Source: Akebia trifoliata
Lineage: Eukaryota > Streptophyta > Magnoliopsida > Ranunculales > Lardizabalaceae
Direction of reading: 5' to 3'
DNA: 64,000 bases
Assembly (NCBI GenBank): GCA_017979445.1
Contig: CM030715.1
Span: forward strand, 9,912,187 to 9,976,186
A model generated the notes under the pieces. The model made no database searches. It was not told the DNA's origin and saw only the letters and a list, made by a program, of their open reading frames with translations. The first letter of the stretch is position 1. Every line of letters begins with the position of its first letter. A program made the position numbers and the translations under genes. This document shows, piece by piece, positions 23,309 through 34,254 of the stretch.

Positions 23309-23320
23309 TGGTATCAGAGC
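23309..23320 (+). promoter_or_regulatory. Primer-binding site (initiator tRNA-Met type)
   Basis: TGGTATCAGAGC is the classic plant copia primer site, complementary to the 3' end of initiator tRNA-Met. Confidence 0.95.
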
Positions 23321-23439
23321 TAAGGTTTTTAAATTTCCATATCTTGACTACTACTCATGAATAAAAGATTTCCATAAAATTATTGTACTAATTTCATAAT
23401 CTCATCATATGACAATGAATGTTGAATTTTCATATGTGA

Positions 23440-24370
23440 TTTCAATTTTGGTATTTAGATTTCTTATTTTATATAGGTTCAATTGATGCATGAAATTTCT
23501 TATTTGTATATATAATCAATCGGTATTTTGGATTTCTGATTTATAAACGTATTCAATCGATATTTAGGAAATCTGATTTATCAACGTATTCAATCATTAT
23601 TTTGGTTTTCTGATTTATTAATATGTCCGATAGGCATTTTGGGCTATCTAATTTATAAATATATACGAACGGTAATTTTTGGGGATTTCTGATTTTAATA
23701 TATTGCGGTTTATATATTCAATCAGTAATTAAATTTTCTAAAATATACATGTATATTCAAATCAGATTTCTGATTCATACATTTATATAAAATTTCAGTT
23801 TTTCTTATTTATACATATACATTTAGTTTCAATTTTTTTGATTATTCATGTATATATTACAATTTCAGATTTCGATTTATACACGTGTATTTCCAATTTC
23901 AGAATCGCTTTGCACGTGTATGTACAATTTCAAATTTTGGTCCATATATGCATACTCAATCTCAGATTTTCAATTTATCCATATATATTAAATTTCAAAT
24001 TTTTGATTTATCAATGAATATTCAATTTCGGATTTCGATTTATCAATGTGTATTAAATTTCAAATTTCTGATATATACATGTATATATTCAAATTCAGAT
24101 TTAAGTTTATATTCACTTTTAGATTTTGGTTCATCATGAATATTCAATTTCAGAATTTTTGGTTTGCACATGCATATTCAAATTTTAGAATTTTTGGATT
24201 ATTCATGTATATATTTGATATTAGAATTTTCAGTATTTACATGTATGTTTCAACTTTGATTTTGAAATTTTGTTTTAGCATGCATATATGTAAGTTACCA
24301 ATTTCGTTTTGGGTTTTGATATGTATACGTGCCAATTATGGTTTTGGCAATTTTCAATGCTACGTGAGTA
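23440..24370 (+). repeat. Degenerate tandem repeat in the copia leader
   Basis: Variants of ATTTCTGATTTATACATGTA followed by TATTCAATTTCAG recur with a spacing of roughly 40-60 bp and strong drift. The two overlapping open frames across it (23885-24139 and 24046-24393) only reflect the periodic composition. Confidence 0.75.
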
Positions 24371-24899
24371 TAAAATTCAATTTTGGTTCATGAATTTCGA
24401 AAAAATATAAATTTTATTAATTTTGCAGCCACCAAAGTAACCTTGATTAGTAAAATTTATGAAATATCTGATTGTATTAAATTTGTTCATCTGAGTGACA
24501 TTAAGGAACAATAATATTTATAATTGTAGACTCAATTAGGTAAATAAGATTAACCCAAAGGAGAATTTTATTTAACTAATTGAACTCTAGATAAGGTAAT
24601 ATAATCTATATAATTTAACAGAATTAGGATTGGATACCCAAAGGTAACAAAATTGACTGAATAAATTATATAGATTATATTAGTCTTATAGGGTGAATAA
24701 AATTAATCTTTACCCTTAGATGAGTGATCAATGAATATACCTAATTTAACCCAAAGGATAAATTTATGTGATATTAATGAGTTCATCATTGTTTAATATA
24801 ACTCAAAGTACTAACTAGAGCATTGTCTTTATAAAATTTTAATTCTCGATTCGTTCCATTCTCATGCGTCCACCATCTTAGTCCTTGTCGGATCAAACT

Positions 24900-25757
24900 T
24901 TTTGAAATGATATAAGCACATCCAATTCATTTTAGGAGTTCAGGATCTTGACCTACCACTCATTTCTGTAAAACTTGTAGAATTAACTGAGAATAGTATG
25001 GTAGAATAAACAAACTTGATTCTTGCTTGGGAAATATCGAATAGGCTTAGTCTGATGTTCATGAGGATGACTATCGCTAACAACGTCAAAACCTTCATAC
25101 ATTCGACTGACAACGTGCAGAAGTACCTGAAGAATGTGGAAGAAAAGTTTAAAATTTATTGATAAATCACTTACGGGCACACTGATGGCTCAATTGACAA
25201 CTATGAAGTACGATGGGGTGTGAGGAATACAAGACCACATCCTCAACATGACGAACAAGGCTGTAAAATCAAGAGTATTAGGAATGAAAGTAGATAATTC
25301 ATTCCTGGTTCAATTCATCCTCAACTCTCTCTCAACTTAGTTCGGATCTTTCAAGATCTACTACAACACTAATAAAGACAAGTGGAGTGTGAACAAATTG
25401 ACTAACATGTACATTCAAGAGGAGATGAGATTGAGACAGGAAGGGAAATAATTTGCTTTTCTGATGACTCAAAGAACGAGGAAGAAAATAAGAATATTAA
25501 GAAAATGAAAGAAGAATTCATCAAGAAATGGTAAAGTGCCTAGGAATGCAAATCATGTTGAAGGAAAGAACAACAATATTGTCAAAGGTTACTTTTGTGG
25601 CAAAACGGGACACATAAAGAAGGATTGCGTTAAACGCAAAAGTTGGTTTGAAAAGAAAGGTATACTTCTTTCTTTTGTATATTATGAATCAAATTTAGCT
25701 GAAGTACTTTCTAAAGTCACAACTCATATTACGAATTCGATACAGAGATTCATTTGA
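24900..25757 (+). pseudogene. Copia gag and protease pseudogene
   Basis: Gag forms the particle and binds the RNA genome. Across several frames one can read segments typical of copia gag, such as IANNVKTFIHSTDNVQKYL, SFLVQFILNSL and LTNMYIQEEMRLRQEG, broken by stops. The last open part (25536-25757) carries the zinc-knuckle region FCGKTGHIKKDC, but the first Cys of the CCHC motif is Gly. It then runs into the segment around the protease (ESNLAEV, then TTHITNSIQ). The protease active-site DSG that normally lies between these two pieces is deleted. The copy is dead. Confidence 0.88.
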
Positions 25758-26640
25758 AGCAGGAAACCAATACAAATTTCTTGAAGAAAAAGAAACACAA
25801 ATATAGGGTAAAAAAAATTACCATATGAGTACATTTAGAGAAGAAGTAGAAAAACTAACATCAATTACACAATTTTCTATAATAGGTGTTAACCAAATAC
25901 AAAATAATAAATATTCTAAGAGAAAATACAAAGATGAAAGTAATAAACCACACCATTTGAGTATTTAGAGCATTTAGAGCAGAGGGTCTGTTTAGTAATC
26001 CCCTAGAAGAATCCACTAGTGATATCGTAAATGAAGAGAACCGAAGAATCAATCTAAACAAATTACAAAGGAACATTATAACAATGCAGGAATGCAAAGA
26101 ACCATGAGAAGATACATTAGAACATCAAAAACACCATAAACTTCAGGAAAGATCTACTCAAGAAAGCAAGTCAAAACACTAAAAGTAGAACAAAAAAGTA
26201 GCAAAATGAACCACAGACAGTACATAGTTTAGTAATCTATGGTTTTTATGTTAAACATAATTATGTTACTTTAAGCTTTTGATCAAGAAATTAGCAATGC
26301 TAAACCACATCAAACTTATTTTTAGACAAAGAAAACAACTAAACAAAACAAGAAGTAAAATGTGGTCAACATCAAAGTAAAGTTGAGACTCACATGAAGC
26401 TTAAAATCTCTCTTAAACAAGTTTGTTTACTTTAGAGATAACAACTACTTCCTTCATTGCTTTGTCTCACTTTATTATGATCATTTCTTTCACATTTTTC
26501 GTTATCTGTGGGTAGTGGGATGCTCCTCAAGAAATGTGAGCTATGAATCCCAAAGAATATCATATGTTCTTAATGAAAGATAGTCATATGGTGTACCCTA
26601 TCATAATAGCAGACTAGTGGACAAAAACATCACCCCTCTT
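25758..26640. other. Intergenic DNA
   Basis: A-rich sequence without a supported gene; a small open frame on the minus strand (25861-26097) has no recognisable content. Confidence 0.5.
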
Positions 26641-26838
26641 TAATCAAATGGTGTGGCTCGAGTTCCTTCATGTCTTCCAACTCCTAAGGAGATTGAAACA
26701 AAACATTGTAGAAGATGTCTTATTGGATTCTAGATCTAATCCAAAGTCAAGCAAGGGATCGTCTAAATCTCTATCGACCACTTCTCTGTTGCAAACTTAT
26801 ACCTTTATAAGAATAGTGATAACAGCTGGAGCGCTAAT

Positions 26839-27206
26839 AATGGAGGAACAAGTTGTTCAGATGGCGGATACCATCAACAAATTGACAAAGGCAATGGAAG
26901 ACAAAGACATCCAAATTGCAACCCTTGTCAATAGTTTAGAGTAAAAAGACAAGGAAAATGAATCGAGTGCTGGACCCTCGTATCTTCCAGGATTCACCCC
27001 TGAAGTTTACACAGCTCCACGTGAAAAAGAACAAGGAGACTATTCTGGCTCACGGAAAGCTATGCGAGACCCACCACAGGGGTTTGTTGCCTCGTTTTTC
27101 GATGAACAATTGCAAGCGATGATTATTGATACCATTCGTGCTCAGTATGAGGGTATGTCGTAACCGTCATTGGTCTACTCCAAACCCTATATTCAACACA
27201 TAAAAC
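26839..27206 (+). pseudogene. Old Ty3/gypsy gag relic, left part (target of element B)
   Basis: The reading MADTINKLTKAMEDKDIQIA, then (after a stop at 26942) GFVASFFDEQLQAM, TIRAQYEG and SLVYSKPYI, matches the N-terminal part of a widespread plant gypsy gag. Two stops break it. It is interrupted at 27206 by the 3' LTR of element B and resumes at 38155 in the same frame once a 5-bp duplication is allowed for. Confidence 0.75.
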
Positions 27207-28943
27207 TGAAAGCGCCCTCGGTCCGCGGGGTGCGCGGATCCGCTTTTGACCCTCGAGGTTTGGGAGTCGCCACCTAGTTATTACGGTCTAGGAACCGGAT
27301 ACTGACTCTAAACGGATAAAGAAACTAATCTACTAAAGAAAAACTGAATCCGGGGATCACATTACGGGGTTGGAAGGTGTTAGGCACCAACCCCGCCCGG
27401 CCAAAGCCGGTCTCTATTAACTTCCCAAATAAATCACATTGCTAAAAACCTAGATAAAAATAAAAATAAAAAAATTTTATACCTTTCCGATAACAAGGAT
27501 TTTGCTCCCTCAGATCTGACAAAAATAGCTCCTTGTACCGTACTCCCTTGCTTCGTTCTGTCTCCAGATTTGATTTCGGATCTCCAAGGCAAGGTATCTC
27601 CTTATTTTTGGATCTGAACTCTTCAAGTTTGTTGTGGATTTTGGGATGTTTTTGGAAGGCTTTTAGGCGTTCTTTAGGCTAAAATCGAAGGAGGGATGTT
27701 AGGTAAGGAGTTGGGGCTCCAAAACTAGGGTTTATGGGAGGCTAGGGGGCTTCTAGACCTACTTCTCTTAGGGTTTATGATTTGATACGAAAATAGGGTG
27801 TGAGCACCTCTATTTATAGATGTTTTTAGGGGTTGATTTGGATAGAGTTAGTATTTAATTAGAGTTCTTTTAATTAGAGTTGTGTTTTAGTTAGACTTGT
27901 TTTAGGTAGAATTGTGTTTTAATTAGAATTGTTTTAGGTAGAATTATTTTTAAGTTAGAACTCTATTAGATTGAGTTATTATTTAATTAGAACTCTATTA
28001 TGACTTTTGGTCTTATTTGATTGACTTTTAATGTTTTGACTTTAGTCTTAATAGATTGACTTTTAATATCTTGACTTCAGTCTTGCTTAATTGACTTTAA
28101 TTTTGACCTTAGTATCACTTGATTGACTTTAATACCTTGACCTTAGTCTTGCTTGATTGACTTTAATTTTGGAGAACCCCCCTCTAAAATATCTTTAATT
28201 CTTTGGACCCCCAAATGGAGGGGTCCTTAAAGAAATATCTCACGAACCCTCAACAATTTACTTGAAAACCCGATTGATCGATTTCTTCGGTTCAAAATTT
28301 AAATTAATTTCATTAATGTTTCACTTTAATTATTTAATATTTTATTTATTAATTTCGAATTTTTTAATTATGAAAATTGTGAAATTACCATTTTGCCCCC
28401 TGAGAGGACTTTTCACGTTTTAAGTTGGTTTTTAATGTTCTAGGATGTTTTAGAATCGATTTTTCGTAAGGAATTCAATGGAAGTATTAGTTTGTGTCAT
28501 TTATGAAATTTTTTATGTGAAATGGTCATGAACTTTATGAGGGGCATTTTCGTAATTTTGTCGAATTCTGTTAAAATTGGCGAAATGATTTATTTTGTTC
28601 CGATTTGTTATTTTATGTGTTCGAGAGAGTTTTCCTATGCGTAACGTAGGCTCTAGGGTTATTTTGAGGTTTGGGATATTTTGGTAATTTGGTCAATTTT
28701 TAGTGATTTTTATTGTGAAACTTCTTTTGGTCTGCAAGATGATGATTTCTATATTTCTGGGGTCGTATTTTCCTAACGTAGTGTGGTTTCTAAGGTTTTG
28801 TCAATTCGAGATACCTCATCCGGATTTCTGAAACATATCGGGTAACAAAATAAAGCAATGGAATATACATCCATCATTGGGAATCATTGCGATCGGGTTG
28901 ACGAGTTGATTAATCAGGCGGATGCAAAAATGGGATGTCTACA
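27207..28943 (-). repeat. 3' LTR of element B
   Basis: It runs from TGAAAGCGCC to GGATGTCTACA and has no primer site on its outer side, so it is the 3' LTR of a minus-strand element. A minus-strand TATAAATAG lies near 27810-27818, and the splice-donor-like AAAG|GTATAA near 27480. Confidence 0.92.
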
Positions 28944-28960
28944 GATGCCCCTCTTTGGCA
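28944..28960 (-). promoter_or_regulatory. Polypurine tract of element B
   Basis: On the minus strand CCAAAGAGGGGCATC precedes the LTR start TGTAGACA. The same tract lies beside the 3' LTR of D and, with changes, of C and E. This is the expected primer for second-strand synthesis. Confidence 0.8.
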
Positions 28961-29499
28961 GAGGGTTGAAGCAAACTAGATAGCAAATCTATTTCGGTAG
29001 ATAGTGCGATATCCGAATGCCAAAGCTAGTGACAGTTCATTTTGCAGCCTGATTTAGCAATTCGTCGGGGTGTTCGGATCCTTGAGTGTAAAAATCTCCC
29101 CGAACAAAAATGTTGTCAGGTCCTCAAGCGCGAGCTTTCACTGACAGTGTCAGATCCTTGAATTTTAAAGAATTCTCCTTGACTAAAAAGTGCAAGTGTG
29201 AGTGTGTGTACTATGTGAAACTGAGTAAAAATGTGTCAGGTCCCAGATCATCTCTCACTGACAATGATTCAAAATTGAAATGTGCTTATGCAACGAAAGC
29301 AATCATGGCAAGGTTGAACAATAAAGTAATTGGAGTCATAACAATGTAGGAACTTCGTTAAATCCTATTTGAAATTCTTTTTTAGAGTTCGAAAAAAGTA
29401 TGAGTCTGTTTATCAGACTTGAGCCTATTGTAGCCAAGCTTCTCGGGCTAAAGAACTTAAACAACCCTGTTAATTCAATATGATTCAAACAAAGCTGGA

Positions 29500-30125
29500 G
29501 TCTCGTTTCTCGGACTTTGGCTAAGGTTTACAGGAACTTAAACAATCCTATTAAACATGGAGTCTCGTTTCTCGGACTCGAGCTAAAGTTTGTAGGCACT
29601 TCAAAAATCCTATTCATTCTATGATTCAAAAAGTTGGAGTCTACCTTCTCGGACTCGAACCTAGGTTTGTAAGCACTTCAAAAAACCTACTCCTTCTATG
29701 ATTCAAAAAGTTGGAGTCTCGTTTCTCGGACTCGAACTTAAGTTTGTAGGCACTTCAAAAATCCTATTCATTCTATGATTCAAGAAGTTGGAGTCTCGTT
29801 TCTCAAACTCGAACTTAGGTTTATGGGCACTTCAAAAAGCCTATTCGTATATGATTCAAAAAGTTGGAGTCTCGTTTCTCGGACTCGAACTTAGGTTTAT
29901 AGGCACTTCAAAAAGCCTATTCATTCTATGATTCAAAAAGTTGGAGTCTCGTTTCTCGGACTGAACTTAGGTTTGTAGGCACTTCAAAAAGCCTATTCAT
30001 TCTATGGTTCAAAAAGTTGGAGTCTCGTTTCTCGGACTCAAACTTAGGTTTGTAGGCACTTCAAAAAACCTATTCATTCTATGATTCAAAAAGTTGGAGT
30101 CTCGTTTCTCGGGCTCGAACATACT
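29500..30125 (-). repeat. 3' UTR tandem array with 77-bp unit, about nine copies (element B)
   Basis: Each unit contains GGAGTCTCGTTTCTCGGACT, then TTAGGTTTGTAGGCACTTC and a CTATTCATTCTATGATTC block. The first two copies are shortened. The array lies between the pol relics and the 3' LTR. Its minus-strand reading contains GTTCGAGTCC in most units. Confidence 0.93.
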
Positions 30126-30834
30126 AATCCACGTTTCTCGGGCTCAGATTTATAGGAACTTAAACAATCCTATTAATTCATTCTATAATTCAAAATCGAG
30201 CTCAAAGTTTGAAAGATCAGGCCTTTATTGGCTTATCATGTATCTGGATTCATAATTTTCATTTGGCTTCGCTGGACTTTTAAGCTTTTGTAAGATTTTC
30301 TTTTTATCATGTGATTAAGAACAAAAACTTTAGAATTAAATGACCTTCAAAAATGCCCATAGTTTCAAGGTTAACTTTAACTGGGACTTGACTACGAAAC
30401 TGATGGAATGGATTACGCTCGAAAAATATGGACTCTGATGTATGACATATAGAAGAACTGACATTCATTTAAATTTAAGACTCTTAAGATTATCATATGT
30501 ACAATAAAGAATTGATCATTATTTTTGAGAAATGCTTGAGCTAGACTTAAAAAATCTTGATAAATATTAGAATAGAAGATCTTTCACTTCAAAGTGGTTG
30601 ATGATTCTACATTTTCCATTAGTAAACACTTGAACAAGTAAACATACTTTTGAAGATCCTACAATGTTCAAGATGATTTCTGATTTTTTTTTACTTCAAC
30701 ATTGTGGCTTCGTCGGATGCGAGCTCTTGACTGAAAAATGAATATTGTGGCTTAAATGGTTCTGCATTTTCTGCAAAAGCTTCCTTCTGAATTTTTCTTC
30801 TTGATGAGAGTTTTCTTCCATTTTATGATGCCAT

Positions 30835-31030
30835 AATTTTTGCCTAGATCGCCTTTTCAGGTTTTCAATCTAGCGGGTTTTGTTTTTCTTTTTCTTTTTC
30901 TGATGATGCCTTGATTTTTGCCTAAGTCGCCTTTTCAGGTTTTCAACCTAGCAGGCTTTCTTTTTTATGGTTATGTCCTAAATTTTGCCTAAGTCGCCTT
31001 TTCGGATTTTCGACTTAGCGGGCTTTTCTT
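30835..31030 (-). repeat. Second 3' UTR array, about 65-75-bp unit, three copies (element B)
   Basis: Units contain TTTTTGCCTAAGTCGCC then TTTTCAGGTTTTCAA and AGCGGGC or a variant. Related arrays occur in C, D and E. Confidence 0.85.
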
Positions 31031-31164
31031 TTTTCTTGATGATCTTGAATGACCAACTTGACAATTTCTTGGTTTCCTGCACCTTAACCGAGTCAATTAG
31101 CACTCAGGAGGACTTAATAGGGGGCTTAGGATATGGTTTAGAAAGAAAAGATATAAGGCTCAAC

Positions 31165-31300
31165 TTCCCAAAATGCCCCTAGTTTGATATTCTCTCTTTT
31201 CTGATTTTTTCTAAATGCCCCTAGTTTGGCATTCTTTTCTTTTATCAATTCTTTTGATTTTTTTTCTAATGCCCCTAGTTGGGCATTCTTTTCTTTTGAA
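31165..31300 (-). repeat. Third 3' UTR array carrying AATGCCCCTAGTTTGGCATT, three copies (element B)
   Basis: The motif recurs about every 50 bases, separated by pyrimidine-rich TTCTTTTCTTTT. It is itself a short inverted repeat (ATGCC...GGCAT), and on the minus strand it contains CTAGGGGCAT, close to the element's polypurine tract. Confidence 0.85.
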
Positions 31301-31914
31301 TATTTCAATAGTGGATTTTTCTTTTGATAACCGGGCCTGAAGTAACTTCTCAGGTTGCCTACGTAACCCAAATATTTCTTTTTTTTCCTTTTGGGATCAG
31401 GTCAAAACGTAGTTCATACTAAGATTCCCTCCCAAGGTTGGTTGGTGTGGTTTAGAAAGAAGAGGCAATTTGATTTTTTTAGAGGCTGCAAGGGGCTAAA
31501 AAAAGGTGTTCTTTTTCTTGGTAAGACAGGAAAATGGTTCGACCAATGAAGGCCTCCTTTTGTGAAATACTACTTGATTTGGCCAAGGTTTTAGAAACTC
31601 GATATCTTGATTGCTCTATCGAGTAAGATGTTCTTTTGAGAATGAATATTCTTCAATTTTCTTTGTGAAATCGAGTTTAAATGATTTATCGAATTTTCTG
31701 TGTCGACTATTCAACTATTCTATAACTCCAAGAAAATCTTTTATTTTTCTTATGAATGAAAACTCTCCTCTTTTGAGTTATAAACATGGTAGATCCACTT
31801 GTAAGTCTTAGCGTCTTTGTCGATGCTTTCAACTATATCATTTTTGATCGATAATCTTTGACTTTGAAATCACTCTTGACTTGATCTATGTTTTTGTGTA
31901 ATCCATCCTATATC

Positions 31915-32032
31915 CTTATGAGACCATGCAAGAATATTGTTGAATTTCTCAAGTAAGTTTACAATTCTCTCTGTTCTCCTGAGGATAATGTATCACCAAT
32001 TTGCACCTCTTGAGTGTACTCTTTAATTTCAA
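31915..32032 (-). pseudogene. pol relic of element B (segment before reverse transcriptase)
   Basis: The minus strand reads VQIGDTLSSGEQREIV, then LLEKFNNILAWSHKDI. This matches the segment with the FAWS-x-DM motif that precedes reverse transcriptase in plant Ty3/gypsy pol. The reading falls apart beyond it and the catalytic domains are missing. The protease expected between gag and this point is also absent. Confidence 0.72.
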
Positions 32033-32284
32033 TATTTATCAAATTTGATTAGTGAGCTTTAAGTCATTCCTCATTTAGATTTTATGTTCACATCATTATT
32101 GCACACAGGATAATCAAAAGCTTCTTTATTTATTGGAATTGAAAAGAACATAGATTGACAAACCTAACTAAAACCCAAAAATAAAGATGACTAACTGAAT
32201 TCAAAGACTGACGTAACTGAAGCTAAAAAAATTAAGACGACATCATTATGAATGGAGGGACACAATTCTAGAGTCTATGCCACT

Positions 32285-33742
32285 TCAGTTATCTTCGATG
32301 GATGACTTGAACTTGCCTGCTTTTACTATCTCTTCATATTCTGATTCAAGCCTGTCATATACGGGACAACCCGTTGCTTCAATGATTTCTCTATTCTTCA
32401 GTTCTGTCACTGCCTTAGGGTAGTTGAGCTCATCTTGGCATGGAGCGAATGCACTGTTTAAACCAATTGGGTGAATGAAGGAAATTGGGTCAACTGATTC
32501 AGATTTGAATATTGATATTAGGTTCAGAGTAGAAGGGGTTTGATTTTGAAAGGTAGGCAAAGGGTTAGTCTTAACATTGGAAGTAGTAGAAGTGGGTATG
32601 GTGACTTTTCCTTGCTCAATAAGGTCTTGGATAGCATGTCGGAGAGTAATACACCTGTCAAGAACATGACCAGGCATCTGATGGAATTCACAGAATTGCC
32701 CATTATCCATGTTTGGAAGAAGAGGATTAGGCAAAGGCTTAGGTTGTAAAGGCGTTAGCAAGCCCCTTTTCACCAATTTTTGATAAGCAACACTAAGGGA
32801 CATTCCAAGATTGGCAAACTGTCTCCTAGGCTTAGTTTGTGAAGGTCGAGTAGCTTGAAGAGATAGTGCGAAGGAGGTGTTGGCCACTTGTAAGGAATTG
32901 ACATTAGGTTTGAAATATTTGGGTTTTGACTTAGACGAGTTACCAAAAAGTCCCAAAGAATAGGCATCTTCAACTTGATTTCCAGCTTCAAGGAGGGATT
33001 GAAAAGTAGGAAGGTACTGAGGCATCAAGTACTTGGCATAACTTGGAGTGAGATTCCTGAGGATAATCTTGACTTGTTCCTTCTCTTGAGGTCGGTCCCA
33101 CAGTTGAGTGGCTTTAGCTCTCCATCGAGCAATGAACTCAGTGAAAGTTTCTCCGGGTTTCTGTTTAGTAGTTTCTAGGTCTCTCCTTGTAAGTTCAATA
33201 TCTGTGTTGAATGAGTACCGACCGATAAACTCCTTTATCAATTCATGCCATGTTCTTACACGAGATGAATCCAATGACATTAACCAGCGTAGGGCAGGAC
33301 CTGTAAGGGTTCTTTGAAAAAGTTGTGCCATCTGTTCTTCACTCAAACCCTGAGATTGCATTATGCCGACATATACTTTTAAGTGAGTCCTAGGGCCTCC
33401 AATACCGTCAAACTTCTCCATATCTGGCATTGTAAATTTCTCTAGTAGATGGACCGTGGGAAGCAAAGTCATTGCCCCTAATCCAAGAGTAAGATCGTCA
33501 AGGTCTTTAATATTCTTCAAAGCAGTTTCAACCTGAGTTATTCGATGAACTAGGACAGGGTCGACGTGTAACTGATCATCTTCTTGATTTTCAACGAGGT
33601 CAAACACATCCTGAGGTTCTATAGCTTTATCTTTTCCCTTTTCAATTTTCAGGGATTCAATTTTTGTTTGGACAGAAGCAATAATCTGTGCTTGAAAAGA
33701 TTCTAAAATCTGACGGAGCGCAGCTTCATCCATGGTACTCAT
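32285..33742 (-). CDS. Ty3/gypsy Gag protein of element B, open reading frame intact
   Basis: Gag forms the cytoplasmic particle and packages element RNA. From the first ATG the frame codes for 485 residues without interruption; it is open upstream to about 33877, but there is no earlier ATG. Residues about 100-135 hold the LLEKFTMPDMEKFDG lead-in. Residues about 140-235 are the retrotransposon gag domain (GPALRWLMSL, TWHELIKEFIGRY, GETFTEFIARW). A zinc-knuckle variant, C-x2-H-x4-H-x4-C, lies at C351, H354, H359 and C364. The N-terminus (about 10-45) is probably helical. The frame ends before any protease, so this is a stand-alone gag. Being open in an element whose LTRs have diverged may be chance or recent selection. 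Any replication would need pol from another element. Confidence 0.9.
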   Translation of the reverse strand: MSTMDEAALRQILESFQAQIIASVQTKIESLKIEKGKDKAIEPQDVFDLVENQEDDQLHVDPVLVHRITQVETALKNIKDLDDLTLGLGAMTLLPTVHLLEKFTMPDMEKFDGIGGPRTHLKVYVGIMQSQGLSEEQMAQLFQRTLTGPALRWLMSLDSSRVRTWHELIKEFIGRYSFNTDIELTRRDLETTKQKPGETFTEFIARWRAKATQLWDRPQEKEQVKIILRNLTPSYAKYLMPQYLPTFQSLLEAGNQVEDAYSLGLFGNSSKSKPKYFKPNVNSLQVANTSFALSLQATRPSQTKPRRQFANLGMSLSVAYQKLVKRGLLTPLQPKPLPNPLLPNMDNGQFCEFHQMPGHVLDRCITLRHAIQDLIEQGKVTIPTSTTSNVKTNPLPTFQNQTPSTLNLISIFKSESVDPISFIHPIGLNSAFAPCQDELNYPKAVTELKNREIIEATGCPVYDRLESEYEEIVKAGKFKSSIEDN

Positions 33743-33856
33743 TTCTTCTTGTGGCAAAGACTGACTACTTGGCAATGGTGCTCTAGAAAGACGACTCTTT
33801 TCACGGACCCAAAGTGGTACAGATGGAGGTTTAGAACGTTTGGGACCAATTATTAC

Positions 33857-33877
33857 CTGATTGGAAGTAAACCAAGG
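33857..33877 (-). promoter_or_regulatory. Possible splice acceptor upstream of gag (element B)
   Basis: The minus strand reads TTTACTTCCAATCAG just before a stretch open into gag, with no ATG before the gag start at 33742. It could pair with the donor in the 5' LTR near 36720. The pyrimidine tract is weak. Element D, which lacks gag, has also lost this sequence. Confidence 0.4.
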
Positions 33878-34254
33878 TTAACCATTGACTCTAAAGGTAT
33901 GACTCTTAACCACATGATTAAAGTTTTGACATAAAATAGCCCAAATCTGACAGAAAATATCGAATCCAAATGCATTATAAGTCTATAGTGACCAAGAAAG
34001 TGAGAAAGGTTAGACGCGGGTCTACCCCTAATTGGGATTGAACCTTTGATCAAACAAATTAATTTGATCCTAAGATTGAATTTTTCTATACAAAGTGGTC
34101 TGGATCTTAAAAAGTGAAAGCAATTAGTCCAACTGATTTGGTATTGATCAGTTTGATCCATTTGTCAATTAGGCCAACTGGTTTAATTGGTTCAAATTGA
34201 TCAGTACATTTCACTGATTGGGTCAGACCGATATTGCGGGTTTTGTTTGATTAT

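Larger units (their letters stand above)
22722..25757 (+). mobile_element. Decayed Ty1/copia retrotransposon, 5' portion
   Basis: A probable 5' LTR, a tRNA-iMet primer site, a repetitive leader and broken gag and protease sequences follow in plus orientation. Reverse transcriptase, integrase and the 3' LTR are absent, so the element ends at about 25760 or has decayed beyond recognition. Confidence 0.8.

Noticed and set aside
29640..29670. tRNA gene suggested by GGTTCGAGTCC
   Set aside because: There is no A box, acceptor stem or cloverleaf around any of the motifs; only the B-box-like core is present.
29500..30125. CRISPR-like array
   Set aside because: Units are contiguous, diverge gradually and have no unique spacers between constant repeats; this is a retrotransposon minisatellite in a plant genome.
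32285..33775. Longer gag reading starting at a TTG at 33775
   Set aside because: Plant translation would normally start at the first ATG; the ATG at 33742 was used instead, although the frame is open further upstream.
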